In this document: positions 14,694 to 21,951 of the stretch, piece after piece
Numbering within the stretch: position 1 is the stretch's first letter
Layout: every line of letters begins with the position of its first letter
DNA from: an uncultured Enhydrobacter sp.
GTDB lineage: Bacteria; Pseudomonadota; Gammaproteobacteria; Pseudomonadales; Moraxellaceae
Length of the DNA stretch: 30,220 bases
Assembly: GCA_946222995.1 (NCBI GenBank)
Contig: CAMIOS010000027.1
Coordinates: 1-30,220 of the forward strand
Direction of reading: 5' to 3'
Translations under genes and position numbers: made by a program
The notes under the pieces: generated by a model
What the model saw: only the letters and a program-made list of their open reading frames with translations
Told to the model about the DNA's origin: nothing
Databases searched by the model: none

Positions 14694-16577
14694 ATGGCTG
14701 CCAATCTCATTCTTCCTACCTTGCCAACTTTAAAATCTTCGATTTATCGCCGCGCTTCGATGCTCTCAGAAAGTAATTTTTATTCGTTAACCGGCTTTTT
14801 CCGTAAGAATTTTACCACCTCGCAAATTAGTGCCTTAAGTGAGCAGTTATTTGGTTTATTGTCCGAGGGGCTTTTTGTACTCGATGAGAAGCTATGCTAT
14901 GTAAGCGTGAGTGAAAAATTTTTACAAATCACTCGCCTGCCTCGAGAAGAAGTTTTGGGCAAACTGTTCTCGTTTCATCCAATTGATTTTTATCCCCCGT
15001 ATTATCAAATAGTGTTTAATGAAATTGAGGAAAAACTTCAACGCTTTCAACCGGTTGATAAATTGGTGTCATTTGAGAACCGAGGCGGTAAGTCTATTTT
15101 AGGGCGACTACGAATTCATGCCGTGCAACTTGATGAGGTGCTGGTATATGTTGGCAGTTTGGTCGATGTCAATCACCAATATGAGATACGCCAAGATATT
15201 GAAAATCTTTTGCAATATGACCCGCTGACTCACTTACCGACATTGAGCAATTTTGTCGATTCATTGCAAATTGCGATCAAAGTTAGCGAGCAGAACAAAG
15301 ACCCGAATCGTCAATTATTGGTGATACGGCTAAACATAGACCGCTTACAAGCCTTTAATGAGAGTATCGGCATTCAAGCGACCGATGAGCTATTAAAGCT
15401 GTTTGTACAACGTATTAATGTGTTAACGCCGCCCAAGCATTGCCGATTGATTATGTTTTCACGTTTTGGCGGTGACAATTTCGGGATTTTTTTGGAAGTT
15501 GATGAGCTAGCGGCTGCTTATCGCTACCTGGATCAGCTAAGCCAATTATTTGAGATGCCGTTTTTTATTGCGAATTACCCGTACATTTATGTCAGGGTTT
15601 CGGTTGGTGTGTCTTTGTACCCTAGAGATTCAACCTCTGCCGAAAGTCTTATCACGCAAGCAGAAACTGCGCTAAAACAAGCGCGGTTGATCGGCGGGGA
15701 TGACATTGTGTGGTATGAAAAATCGCATCGCAATACGTTATTTCAAGACACGCATTTATCGAGTGCATTTAATCGTGCGTTACAAGATGCCCAAATTGTG
15801 CCGTTTTTTCAGCCAAAAAAACTATTGGCTGACCCAGATAAGCCCATGTTTGAGGCATTGGTACGATGGCAGCATCCAATTTTGGGGACACTAACACCGC
15901 AGGATTTTTTGGATGATGTGATACAAGGCATGTCACAACAGTTGTTTGAAACGATTATTAATTTATCCGTGTCTCAATTAGTATACTGGAAAAGTATGGG
16001 TTATCAGTGTGTTGTGTGTATCAATATCGATGCTAGACAGCTTACCACGGAGCGATTTTTACAATTTATTTTTAAATTATTGGACACTTACCCGTGTCTT
16101 TGTGAGCATATCGAGCTTGAACTGACCGAAATTGCCCGCTTAATTGACAAACCTAAAGCCTTCAATGCATTACAAAAGCTGCGAGATGCGGGGATTAATC
16201 TGGCGATTGATGATTTTGGTAAAGGCTACTCATCGTTAAGTTATTTGGCAGAATATCCGATTAGCATGATCAAAATTGATAAATTATTTATCCAAGATAT
16301 GTTGCAGCAACCCAAAAAACAGGCGTTGGTCAAATCTATGGTAAATTTGGCACACGAGCTTAACATTCAAGTCATAGCGGAAGGGGTAGAAACCCAAGCG
16401 CAATATGATTTTTTGCAAGCCATCAATTGTGATGGCATTCAAGGCTATTTTTATGGCAAACCCATGTCTGCGCAACAAGCGACCGACTGGTTACAAGCTA
16501 ATTTTGTTGCTAACCCCAGCTTAGCCCAAGATTTTAACGCACGTTATGCGCAAACTAACATGAAGGTTGTTCCTTAG
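14694..16577 (+). CDS. PAS-GGDEF(degenerate)-EAL c-di-GMP phosphodiesterase
   Basis: A 627-residue cytoplasmic signalling protein, with no membrane helix seen. The order is a PAS-like sensor (about 50-160, LFGLLSEGLFVLDEKLCYVS), a GGDEF domain (about 170-335) and an EAL domain (about 350-610). The GGDEF signature reads RFGGDNF, lacking the catalytic Glu, so cyclase activity is unlikely. The EAL domain keeps FEALVRW, ELTE, AIDDFGKGYSS, MIKIDK and AEGVET, the residues that bind metals and c-di-GMP, so it should hydrolyse c-di-GMP to pGpG, perhaps activated by GTP bound to the dead GGDEF. I favour the ATG at 14694 (AAGTGAG 5 bases upstream) over the GTG at 14688. It begins 10 bases after rsmE and closes the bioA unit. 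Confidence 0.9.
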   Translation: MAANLILPTLPTLKSSIYRRASMLSESNFYSLTGFFRKNFTTSQISALSEQLFGLLSEGLFVLDEKLCYVSVSEKFLQITRLPREEVLGKLFSFHPIDFYPPYYQIVFNEIEEKLQRFQPVDKLVSFENRGGKSILGRLRIHAVQLDEVLVYVGSLVDVNHQYEIRQDIENLLQYDPLTHLPTLSNFVDSLQIAIKVSEQNKDPNRQLLVIRLNIDRLQAFNESIGIQATDELLKLFVQRINVLTPPKHCRLIMFSRFGGDNFGIFLEVDELAAAYRYLDQLSQLFEMPFFIANYPYIYVRVSVGVSLYPRDSTSAESLITQAETALKQARLIGGDDIVWYEKSHRNTLFQDTHLSSAFNRALQDAQIVPFFQPKKLLADPDKPMFEALVRWQHPILGTLTPQDFLDDVIQGMSQQLFETIINLSVSQLVYWKSMGYQCVVCINIDARQLTTERFLQFIFKLLDTYPCLCEHIELELTEIARLIDKPKAFNALQKLRDAGINLAIDDFGKGYSSLSYLAEYPISMIKIDKLFIQDMLQQPKKQALVKSMVNLAHELNIQVIAEGVETQAQYDFLQAINCDGIQGYFYGKPMSAQQATDWLQANFVANPSLAQDFNARYAQTNMKVVP

Positions 16578-16608
16578 TGTGAACTTTATTCACTTTAATC
16601 ACGGATTT

Positions 16609-16659
16609 CAAGCCAAAAAATTTGCTTTTTGTGACCTTATAGTCAAGGCTTTTGGCTTG
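16609..16659. repeat. Long hairpin after the bioA-rsmE-EAL unit
   Basis: CAAGCCAAAA (16609-16618) pairs exactly with TTTTGGCTTG (16650-16659). Inside it, TGAC (16632-16635) pairs with GTCA (16642-16645). It begins 31 bases past the EAL gene stop. No continuous T-tract follows (GTAAGTTTT), so it may be a weak terminator, an mRNA 3'-end stabiliser, or a DNA dyad for the next gene. Confidence 0.45.
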
Positions 16660-16819
16660 TAAGTTTTATCAATTTTACCTATCTTAAACCCCTATCAATG
16701 CGACAAGAATATCGCTTATTATTCGTCAAGCTACTCACCTCTTTTGTAGAACACATTTTGATACAACTTGTTTTATTCGCAGTTCAAAAGCTAAAATCAG
16801 CTAAAAATAGGAAGCCAAT

Positions 16820-18613
16820 ATGCAATATAAAGCCCCCACCCGTGATATTAAATTCGTCATGCACGAACTATTAAAATTTGAAGCACATTATAAAACCATT
16901 CCTGCCTATGCAGGCACGGATAAAGATACCCTTGATAGCTTTGTGGAAGCTGGGGCAAGCTTTGCCGAAAATGAATTATCGCCGCTCAACCGCACGGGAG
17001 ATGAAGAAGGCTGTCATTTTGACAATGGCGTTGTTACCACCCCAAAAGGCTTTAAAGAAGCGTATCAACAATACTGTGAATTGGGATTTCCTTCATTGTG
17101 TGCCGATGAAGAATTTGGCGGTCAAGCCATGCCAATCTCGCTTGGCTCAGTTATCAGCGAGATGATGGGTTCGGCTAACTGGTCATTTTCAATGTATCCT
17201 GGTTTGTCAGAAGGCGCGATTCGTACCCTTGAGCATCATGGCACAGATGAGCAAAAACAAAAATATCTTGTAAAACTTGTGAGCGGTGAGTGGACCGGTA
17301 CAATGTGCTTAACTGAAGCGCATGCCGGCTCAGACTTAGGTATTATCCGCACCAAAGCCGAGCCAAATGCGGATGGCTCTTATGCCATTACAGGTCAAAA
17401 AATCTTTATTTCGGCAGGTGAGCATGATATGGCAGAAAATATCGTGCACATTGTATTGGCGCGTCTCCCAGGTGCTCCACAAGGTACCAAAGGCATTTCT
17501 TTATTTATCGTACCAAAATTTAATGTCAATGATGATGGCAGTGTTGGTGAGCGAAATGCCGTCACTTGTGGCTCAATCGAACATAAAATGGGCATTAAAG
17601 CCTCAGCCACTTGTGTGATGAATTTTGATAAGGCCAAAGGCTATTTGATTGCTGAGCCTAATCGTGGCTTAAATGCGATGTTTACCTTTATGAATACCGC
17701 GCGTATTGGTACGGCTATTCAAGGTTTGACTGCCTCAGAAGTGGCATTTCAAGGGGGTTTGAATTATGCCAAAGATCGCTTAGCTATGCGTGCTTTAAGC
17801 GGAGCAAAATTCCCAGACCAACCTGCTGACCCAATTATTGTCCACCCTGCGGTACGCAATATGGTTTTAACCTGTAAAGCCTTTGCCGAAGGTGGTCGTG
17901 CGTTGGTGTATTACCTATCACAATTTGCAGATGTGGTCAGTAAAGGTGAAGGCAGTGAGCGCGAATACGCTGACCAAATGCTCTCCCTACTTACCCCAAT
18001 TGCCAAAGCTTTCTTGACCGAAACAGGCTATGAAGCAGCCAACCATGGCGTACAAGTGTATGGTGGTCACGGTTTTATTCGTGAATGGGGCATGGAACAA
18101 AACGTGCGTGATACTCGTATTGCCTGCCTATATGAAGGCACCACTGAGATCCAAGCGATGGATTTAATCGGTCGTAAAGTGCTTGGCTCACAGGGTAAAT
18201 TGCTTGCCAACTTTAGCAAAGTCATTTACAAGTTCTGCGAAGAGCATAAAGAGAATGATGAAATGGGACAATTTGTCCGTCCGCTTGCGCGTCTTAATAA
18301 AGAATGGGGTGATTTGACCGCGCGTATTGGTATGCAAGCCACCGAAAATCCCGAAGCTGTCGGAGCTGCAGCAGTGGATTATTTATATTACAGTGGCTAT
18401 GTGACCCTTGCTTATTTATGGGCACGTATGGCAGCGGTCGCTCAAGCGGCATTACAAGGTGATACCACCGAAACCAAATTTTACCAAGCTAAAATCAAAA
18501 CGGCTCAGTTTTATTATGCCAAGTTATTGCCTCGCACTTTAACCTATGTTAAACGTATTGAAAGCGGACTTGAGCCATTTATGGCGATGGAAGTTGATGA
18601 GTTTGTATTTTAA
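16820..18613 (+). CDS. Acyl-CoA dehydrogenase (FadE1/FadE2-like), first copy
   Basis: An FAD-dependent acyl-CoA dehydrogenase catalysing the first step of beta-oxidation (acyl-CoA to trans-2-enoyl-CoA), passing electrons to ETF. The 597 residues are longer than the ~380 of classical enzymes, with a C-terminal extension as in the Pseudomonas PA0506/PA0508 (FadE1/FadE2) and DmdC-like groups. Seen in order: SPLNRTGDEEGC, the FAD-binding TGTMCLTEAHAGSDLG and ITGQKIFIS, EHKMGIKASATCVMNF, then QVYGGHGFIREWGMEQ and CLYEGTTEIQ with the catalytic Glu at about residue 438. AGGA precedes the ATG by 7 bases. A strong terminator follows, so it is transcribed separately from its paralogue. Chain-length specificity cannot be read from sequence. 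Confidence 0.93.
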   Translation: MQYKAPTRDIKFVMHELLKFEAHYKTIPAYAGTDKDTLDSFVEAGASFAENELSPLNRTGDEEGCHFDNGVVTTPKGFKEAYQQYCELGFPSLCADEEFGGQAMPISLGSVISEMMGSANWSFSMYPGLSEGAIRTLEHHGTDEQKQKYLVKLVSGEWTGTMCLTEAHAGSDLGIIRTKAEPNADGSYAITGQKIFISAGEHDMAENIVHIVLARLPGAPQGTKGISLFIVPKFNVNDDGSVGERNAVTCGSIEHKMGIKASATCVMNFDKAKGYLIAEPNRGLNAMFTFMNTARIGTAIQGLTASEVAFQGGLNYAKDRLAMRALSGAKFPDQPADPIIVHPAVRNMVLTCKAFAEGGRALVYYLSQFADVVSKGEGSEREYADQMLSLLTPIAKAFLTETGYEAANHGVQVYGGHGFIREWGMEQNVRDTRIACLYEGTTEIQAMDLIGRKVLGSQGKLLANFSKVIYKFCEEHKENDEMGQFVRPLARLNKEWGDLTARIGMQATENPEAVGAAAVDYLYYSGYVTLAYLWARMAAVAQAALQGDTTETKFYQAKIKTAQFYYAKLLPRTLTYVKRIESGLEPFMAMEVDEFVF

Positions 18614-18631
18614 TATATAAACTTTTGTTTA

Positions 18632-18666
18632 AAAAAAGGGTGTATTAATACAATACACCCTTTTTT
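18632..18666 (+). terminator. Strong terminator after the first acyl-CoA dehydrogenase
   Basis: A 15-bp perfect stem, of which the core is GGGTGTATT / AATACACCC with a 5-base loop, is flanked by A6 and T6. It could stop transcription in both directions. Confidence 0.92.
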
Positions 18667-18922
18667 ACAATGTTACAAACTTCTAGGTTAACCTATCTTT
18701 CAAGCAATTATCCTGCATAAATTACTCAAAAATATCACCACTTTTTAACGCTACTGTATTATTATTACTATTATGTTTGGCGATGCATTCTGCTTCTGAC
18801 TATGGTGTAAAAATTGACTAACAAGTCACACGTTAATTGTTGTTTTCAATGGTAAACTATACCCATCTATCGCCAATTTTTTTGCTATCTTTTCAAAGAT
18901 ATTTAATAAAAAGGAACACTAA
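18667..18922 (+). promoter_or_regulatory. Upstream region of the second acyl-CoA dehydrogenase
   Basis: The rest of this 309-base gap has no credible gene. It holds TTGACT at 18814-18819 that overlaps the dyad TGACT-N4-AGTCA (18815-18828). No convincing -10 lies 16-18 bases after it. AAAAGGA precedes the ATG at 18923. The same TGAC-N6-GTCA pattern occurs upstream of the first paralogue at 16632-16645. Confidence 0.4.
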
Positions 18923-20707
18923 ATGCCAAATTACAATGCCCCACTTCAAGACATGAAATTTATTCTCAATGACGTGTTTAATGCCGAACAATTTTGGCAA
19001 AACAACGAGCGCCTTGCGCATGTTGATAGCGACACGGTCAATATGGTGCTTGAAGAGATGGCAAAATTTGCCAAAAATACCTTACTACCACTTAATCGTT
19101 CGGGCGATGAAGAAGGCGCACAATATCTAGGTGATGGTAAAGTCAAAACGCCACAAGGTTTTAAAGAAGCGTTTCAAGCGTATGCCGAAGGTGGCTGGAT
19201 TGGCTTGGGTGGTGATCCCGAATATGGCGGGCAAGGCATGCCTAAAATGGTGACCATGCTTGCTGAAGAAATGGTCTTTACCACCAACCAGTCGTTTGCG
19301 CTCTATCCCAATCTATCGGGCGGTGCGTCGATGTGCCTACTAAATGCAGGCTCAGAGGAACAAAAACAAACCTATCTTGAAAAAATCTATTCAGGCGAAT
19401 GGACAGGGACAATGTGCTTGACCGAGCCACACGCAGGCACGGATTTAGGTATTATCAAAACCAAAGCGGTACCCAATGAAGACGGCAGCTACAATATCAC
19501 CGGCACTAAAATTTTTATCACCGCAGGCGAACACGATTTATCCAGCAATATCATTCACTTAGTACTGGCCAAAACCCCCAATGCCCCCGCAGGGTCAAAA
19601 GGGATTTCGTTGTTTATTGTGCCAAAATTTTTGGTCAATGCCGATGGCTCACTGGGTGAACGCAATACAGTACAAGCAGGCTCGATTGAACATAAAATGG
19701 GCATCAAAGCCTCAGCGACTTGTGTAATGAACTTTGACAATGCCAAAGGCTGGATGATTGGGGCAGAAAATACGGGGCTTGCCTCGATGTTTATTATGAT
19801 GAACTATGAACGCCTCACTATGGGTTTACAAGGCATTGGCGGCACAGAACTGGCATACCAAAATGCAGTGGCGTATGCCATTGACCGTGGACAAGGTCGC
19901 TCAGATACTGCCATTATTTCACCTGAAAAACCTGCTGATGCCATCATTCATCATGCCGATGTCAAGCGTATGTTACTTAATGCCAAAGTGACAAGTGAAG
20001 CATCACGCTGTTTTGCCATGTATGTCGCCAAACAGCTGGATATGGCAAAGTTTAGCGATGATGACACGGTAAAAAAACACGCCAATGATCGTGTGGCATT
20101 ATTGACGCCTGTTGCTAAAGCGTTTCTAACTGATCGTGGGCTCGAGGCGACAATTGATGCCCAGCAATGTTTTGGCGGTCACGGCTATATTCGTGAATGG
20201 GGCATGGAGCAAATTGTGCGGGATACCCGCATTGCCCAAATTTATGAAGGCACCAATGGCATTCAATCGCTGGATTTATTGGGTCGTAAAGTGGCTAAAA
20301 ATGGCGGCGCGTCTGTGCAAGCTTACTTGGCTGAAATGCGAGATTTTGCCAACGGTATGCAGGCCAACCACGCCATCAAACAAGTGATTTTGACCAGTGC
20401 CGATAAACTACAAGATTTGACCAAGTCGGTATTGACCAACGTCAGCAGTATTAAAGAAGAAATTAACGGTTGTGCGGTGGATTATCTACAAGCGTTTGGT
20501 TGGGTGAGTTTTGCCTATATGTTTGGCTTGATGGTCGAGGCAGCAAACGGCAAAGACGGGGCGTTTTATACCAATAAAACCAAACTTGCTGACTACTTTA
20601 TCGGGCGGATGTTGCCCCGACTTGATGCCCATATTGCGATGGTCAAAGCAACCAGTCAGCCCATCACTGCATTTAGTCAAGATTACTTTACAGCGACTAT
20701 TGCGTAA
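18923..20707 (+). CDS. Acyl-CoA dehydrogenase (FadE1/FadE2-like), second copy
   Basis: A 594-residue paralogue of the preceding gene, collinear along its whole length. It shares LPLNRSGDEEGA, TGTMCLTEPHAGTDLG, ITGTKIFITAGEHD, EHKMGIKASATCVMNF, GGHGYIREWGMEQ and IYEGTNGIQSLDLLGRKV, with the catalytic Glu at about residue 442. Differences concentrate in the substrate-facing segments around 85-130 and 300-345 and in the C-terminal extension, as expected for enzymes with different chain-length preference. The arrangement of two long acyl-CoA dehydrogenases side by side parallels PA0506/PA0508 of Pseudomonas aeruginosa, one long-chain and one medium-chain. AAGGA lies about 8 bases before the ATG. 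It has its own upstream region and terminator. Confidence 0.93.
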   Translation: MPNYNAPLQDMKFILNDVFNAEQFWQNNERLAHVDSDTVNMVLEEMAKFAKNTLLPLNRSGDEEGAQYLGDGKVKTPQGFKEAFQAYAEGGWIGLGGDPEYGGQGMPKMVTMLAEEMVFTTNQSFALYPNLSGGASMCLLNAGSEEQKQTYLEKIYSGEWTGTMCLTEPHAGTDLGIIKTKAVPNEDGSYNITGTKIFITAGEHDLSSNIIHLVLAKTPNAPAGSKGISLFIVPKFLVNADGSLGERNTVQAGSIEHKMGIKASATCVMNFDNAKGWMIGAENTGLASMFIMMNYERLTMGLQGIGGTELAYQNAVAYAIDRGQGRSDTAIISPEKPADAIIHHADVKRMLLNAKVTSEASRCFAMYVAKQLDMAKFSDDDTVKKHANDRVALLTPVAKAFLTDRGLEATIDAQQCFGGHGYIREWGMEQIVRDTRIAQIYEGTNGIQSLDLLGRKVAKNGGASVQAYLAEMRDFANGMQANHAIKQVILTSADKLQDLTKSVLTNVSSIKEEINGCAVDYLQAFGWVSFAYMFGLMVEAANGKDGAFYTNKTKLADYFIGRMLPRLDAHIAMVKATSQPITAFSQDYFTATIA

Positions 20708-20720
20708 TTTGATTTGATGA

Positions 20721-20752
20721 AAAAAAATCGGCGCTTGTCGCCGATTTTTTTT
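20721..20752. terminator. Bidirectional terminator between convergent genes
   Basis: The stem ATCGGCG / CGCCGAT (20727-20733 with 20739-20745), extended by A7/T7, has a 5-base loop. It serves the second acyl-CoA dehydrogenase (plus) and the convergent small acidic gene (minus). Confidence 0.9.
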
Positions 20753-20782
20753 ATTAGCTTATATCATCAATAAAGCTTGATG

Positions 20783-21025
20783 TTAACGAAGGGTATTATC
20801 GTCCTCATCTGCCAGTGACTCATCTTCATCAAAATCTATTTCTTCATATTCATAATCTAGTGAATCATTTTCTTCAATTACTGCGACGCATTCTTCATAC
20901 AATGCAAAAATGTATTCTTTGATATCGCTTTCTTGTTTGTGTTTATTAGGGCTTAGCTTGGCTTCTTCTTCATAAATGAATTTTGCCATATTTAACGCCA
21001 CGAAGTTTTTGCTCAGTTCAATCAT
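20783..21025 (-). CDS. Small acidic protein of unknown function
   Basis: This 80-residue cytoplasmic protein is not a family I recognise. The first ~50 residues look helical and mixed-charge (NMAKFIYEEEAKLSPNKHK, then YIFALYEECVAVIEE). The last ~32 are about half Asp/Glu, including DFDEDESLADEDD, and are probably disordered. AAGG lies 9 bases before the ATG, and the frame is bounded by a terminator on one side and a non-coding gap on the other, which supports a real gene. Acidic tails of this sort occur in anti-restriction DNA mimics, chaperone-associated proteins and metal or RNA-polymerase binders, but nothing here distinguishes them. It is downstream of dcd on the same strand, with the dcd terminator between them. 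Confidence 0.6.
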   Translation of the reverse strand: MIELSKNFVALNMAKFIYEEEAKLSPNKHKQESDIKEYIFALYEECVAVIEENDSLDYEYEEIDFDEDESLADEDDNTLR

Positions 21026-21215
21026 TGTTTTTTACCTTATTGTTTAGTAAATTGTTATGTTTACAGTTTATTGGTGGAGCTTAAATAGTATGGCATATTA
21101 AGGCTAATAATGGGTTAAGGAGTTGTAAGCTAGTGTAAAAACATCGCTTAACTTTCGTGATTAAAGATTACAATTTAACTGACGGGTTTGAGAAGGTTTA
21201 ATGCATTTAAACTAT

Positions 21216-21234
21216 AAAACCCACCGAAGTGGGT
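21216..21234 (-). terminator. Intrinsic terminator of dcd
   Basis: On the minus strand ACCCAC-TTCG-GTGGGT is followed by TTTTAT. The stem is 6 bp with a stable UUCG tetraloop, 33 bases past the dcd stop. Confidence 0.8.
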
Positions 21235-21266
21235 AATTGTTATGAATTTTAAACCGTAAAACATGT

Positions 21267-21842
21267 TTAAGCTTTGGGTAAAGTGACACCTATTTGACCT
21301 TGGTATTTGCCGCCACGGTCTTTATATGAGGTCTCACACACATCATCGGCATCGCTTTGGAAGAATAGCATCTGCGCCACACCTTCACCGGCATAAATTC
21401 GTGCGGGTAAATTGGTGGTATTACTAAATTCAAGCGTCACATGCCCTTCCCATTCTGGCTCAAGCGGCGTGACATTGACAATGATACCACAGCGGGCATA
21501 GGTCGATTTACCTAGACAAATGGTGAGTACATCACGCGGAATACGAAAATATTCCACTGTGCGAGCAAGGGCAAATGAATTGGGCGGAATAATACACTCA
21601 TCGCCCACAATGTCAATAAAACTGCGTTCATCAAAGTTTTTTGGGTCAACAATCGCTGAATGCACATTGGTAAAGACTTTGAACTCACGGGCACAGCGGA
21701 CATCGTAGCCATAACTTGAGGTGCCATAGCTGACGAGTTTATCTCCCTGTTCATTGACCCGCACTTGCCCTGCTTCAAACGGCTCAATCATGCCATGTTT
21801 TTGTGCCATTTGGCGTATCCAGCGGTCGGATTTGATAGACAT
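21267..21842 (-). CDS. dcd: dCTP deaminase
   Basis: Dcd deaminates dCTP to dUTP, the main route to dUMP for thymidylate synthesis in proteobacteria; it is a cytosolic homotrimer. The 191-residue length is standard. Visible motifs are SYGTSSYGYDVRCA (about 38-51), the active-site LEPEWEGHVTLEFSN with the catalytic glutamate, STYARCGI before it and the C-terminal GEGVAQMLFF. GAGGAA sits 6 bases before the ATG. A TATAAT at 21880-21875 (minus strand) is a likely -10. It is separated from clpB upstream by a terminator, so it forms its own unit. Confidence 0.97.
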   Translation of the reverse strand: MSIKSDRWIRQMAQKHGMIEPFEAGQVRVNEQGDKLVSYGTSSYGYDVRCAREFKVFTNVHSAIVDPKNFDERSFIDIVGDECIIPPNSFALARTVEYFRIPRDVLTICLGKSTYARCGIIVNVTPLEPEWEGHVTLEFSNTTNLPARIYAGEGVAQMLFFQSDADDVCETSYKDRGGKYQGQIGVTLPKA

Positions 21843-21874
21843 TGTATTTCCTCAATTTTCAAATTTAACCGTTA

Positions 21875-21880
21875 ATTATA
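21875..21880 (-). promoter_or_regulatory. -10 box of dcd
   Basis: TATAAT on the minus strand, about 33 bases upstream of the dcd ATG and just after the clpB terminator. No clear -35 is seen. Confidence 0.4.
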
Positions 21881-21904
21881 CGATAATTAAAAAATTTTAG
21901 GCGA

Positions 21905-21938
21905 AAAAAAACCGCTTTGTTGCGAAAGCGGTTTTTTT
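21905..21938. terminator. Terminator after clpB
   Basis: The stem ACCGCTTT / AAAGCGGT (core 21911-21918 with 21925-21932), extended by A/T runs, has the loop GTTGCG. It lies 13 bases past the clpB stop on the minus strand. Confidence 0.9.
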
Positions 21939-21951
21939 GATTGGGATTAGT

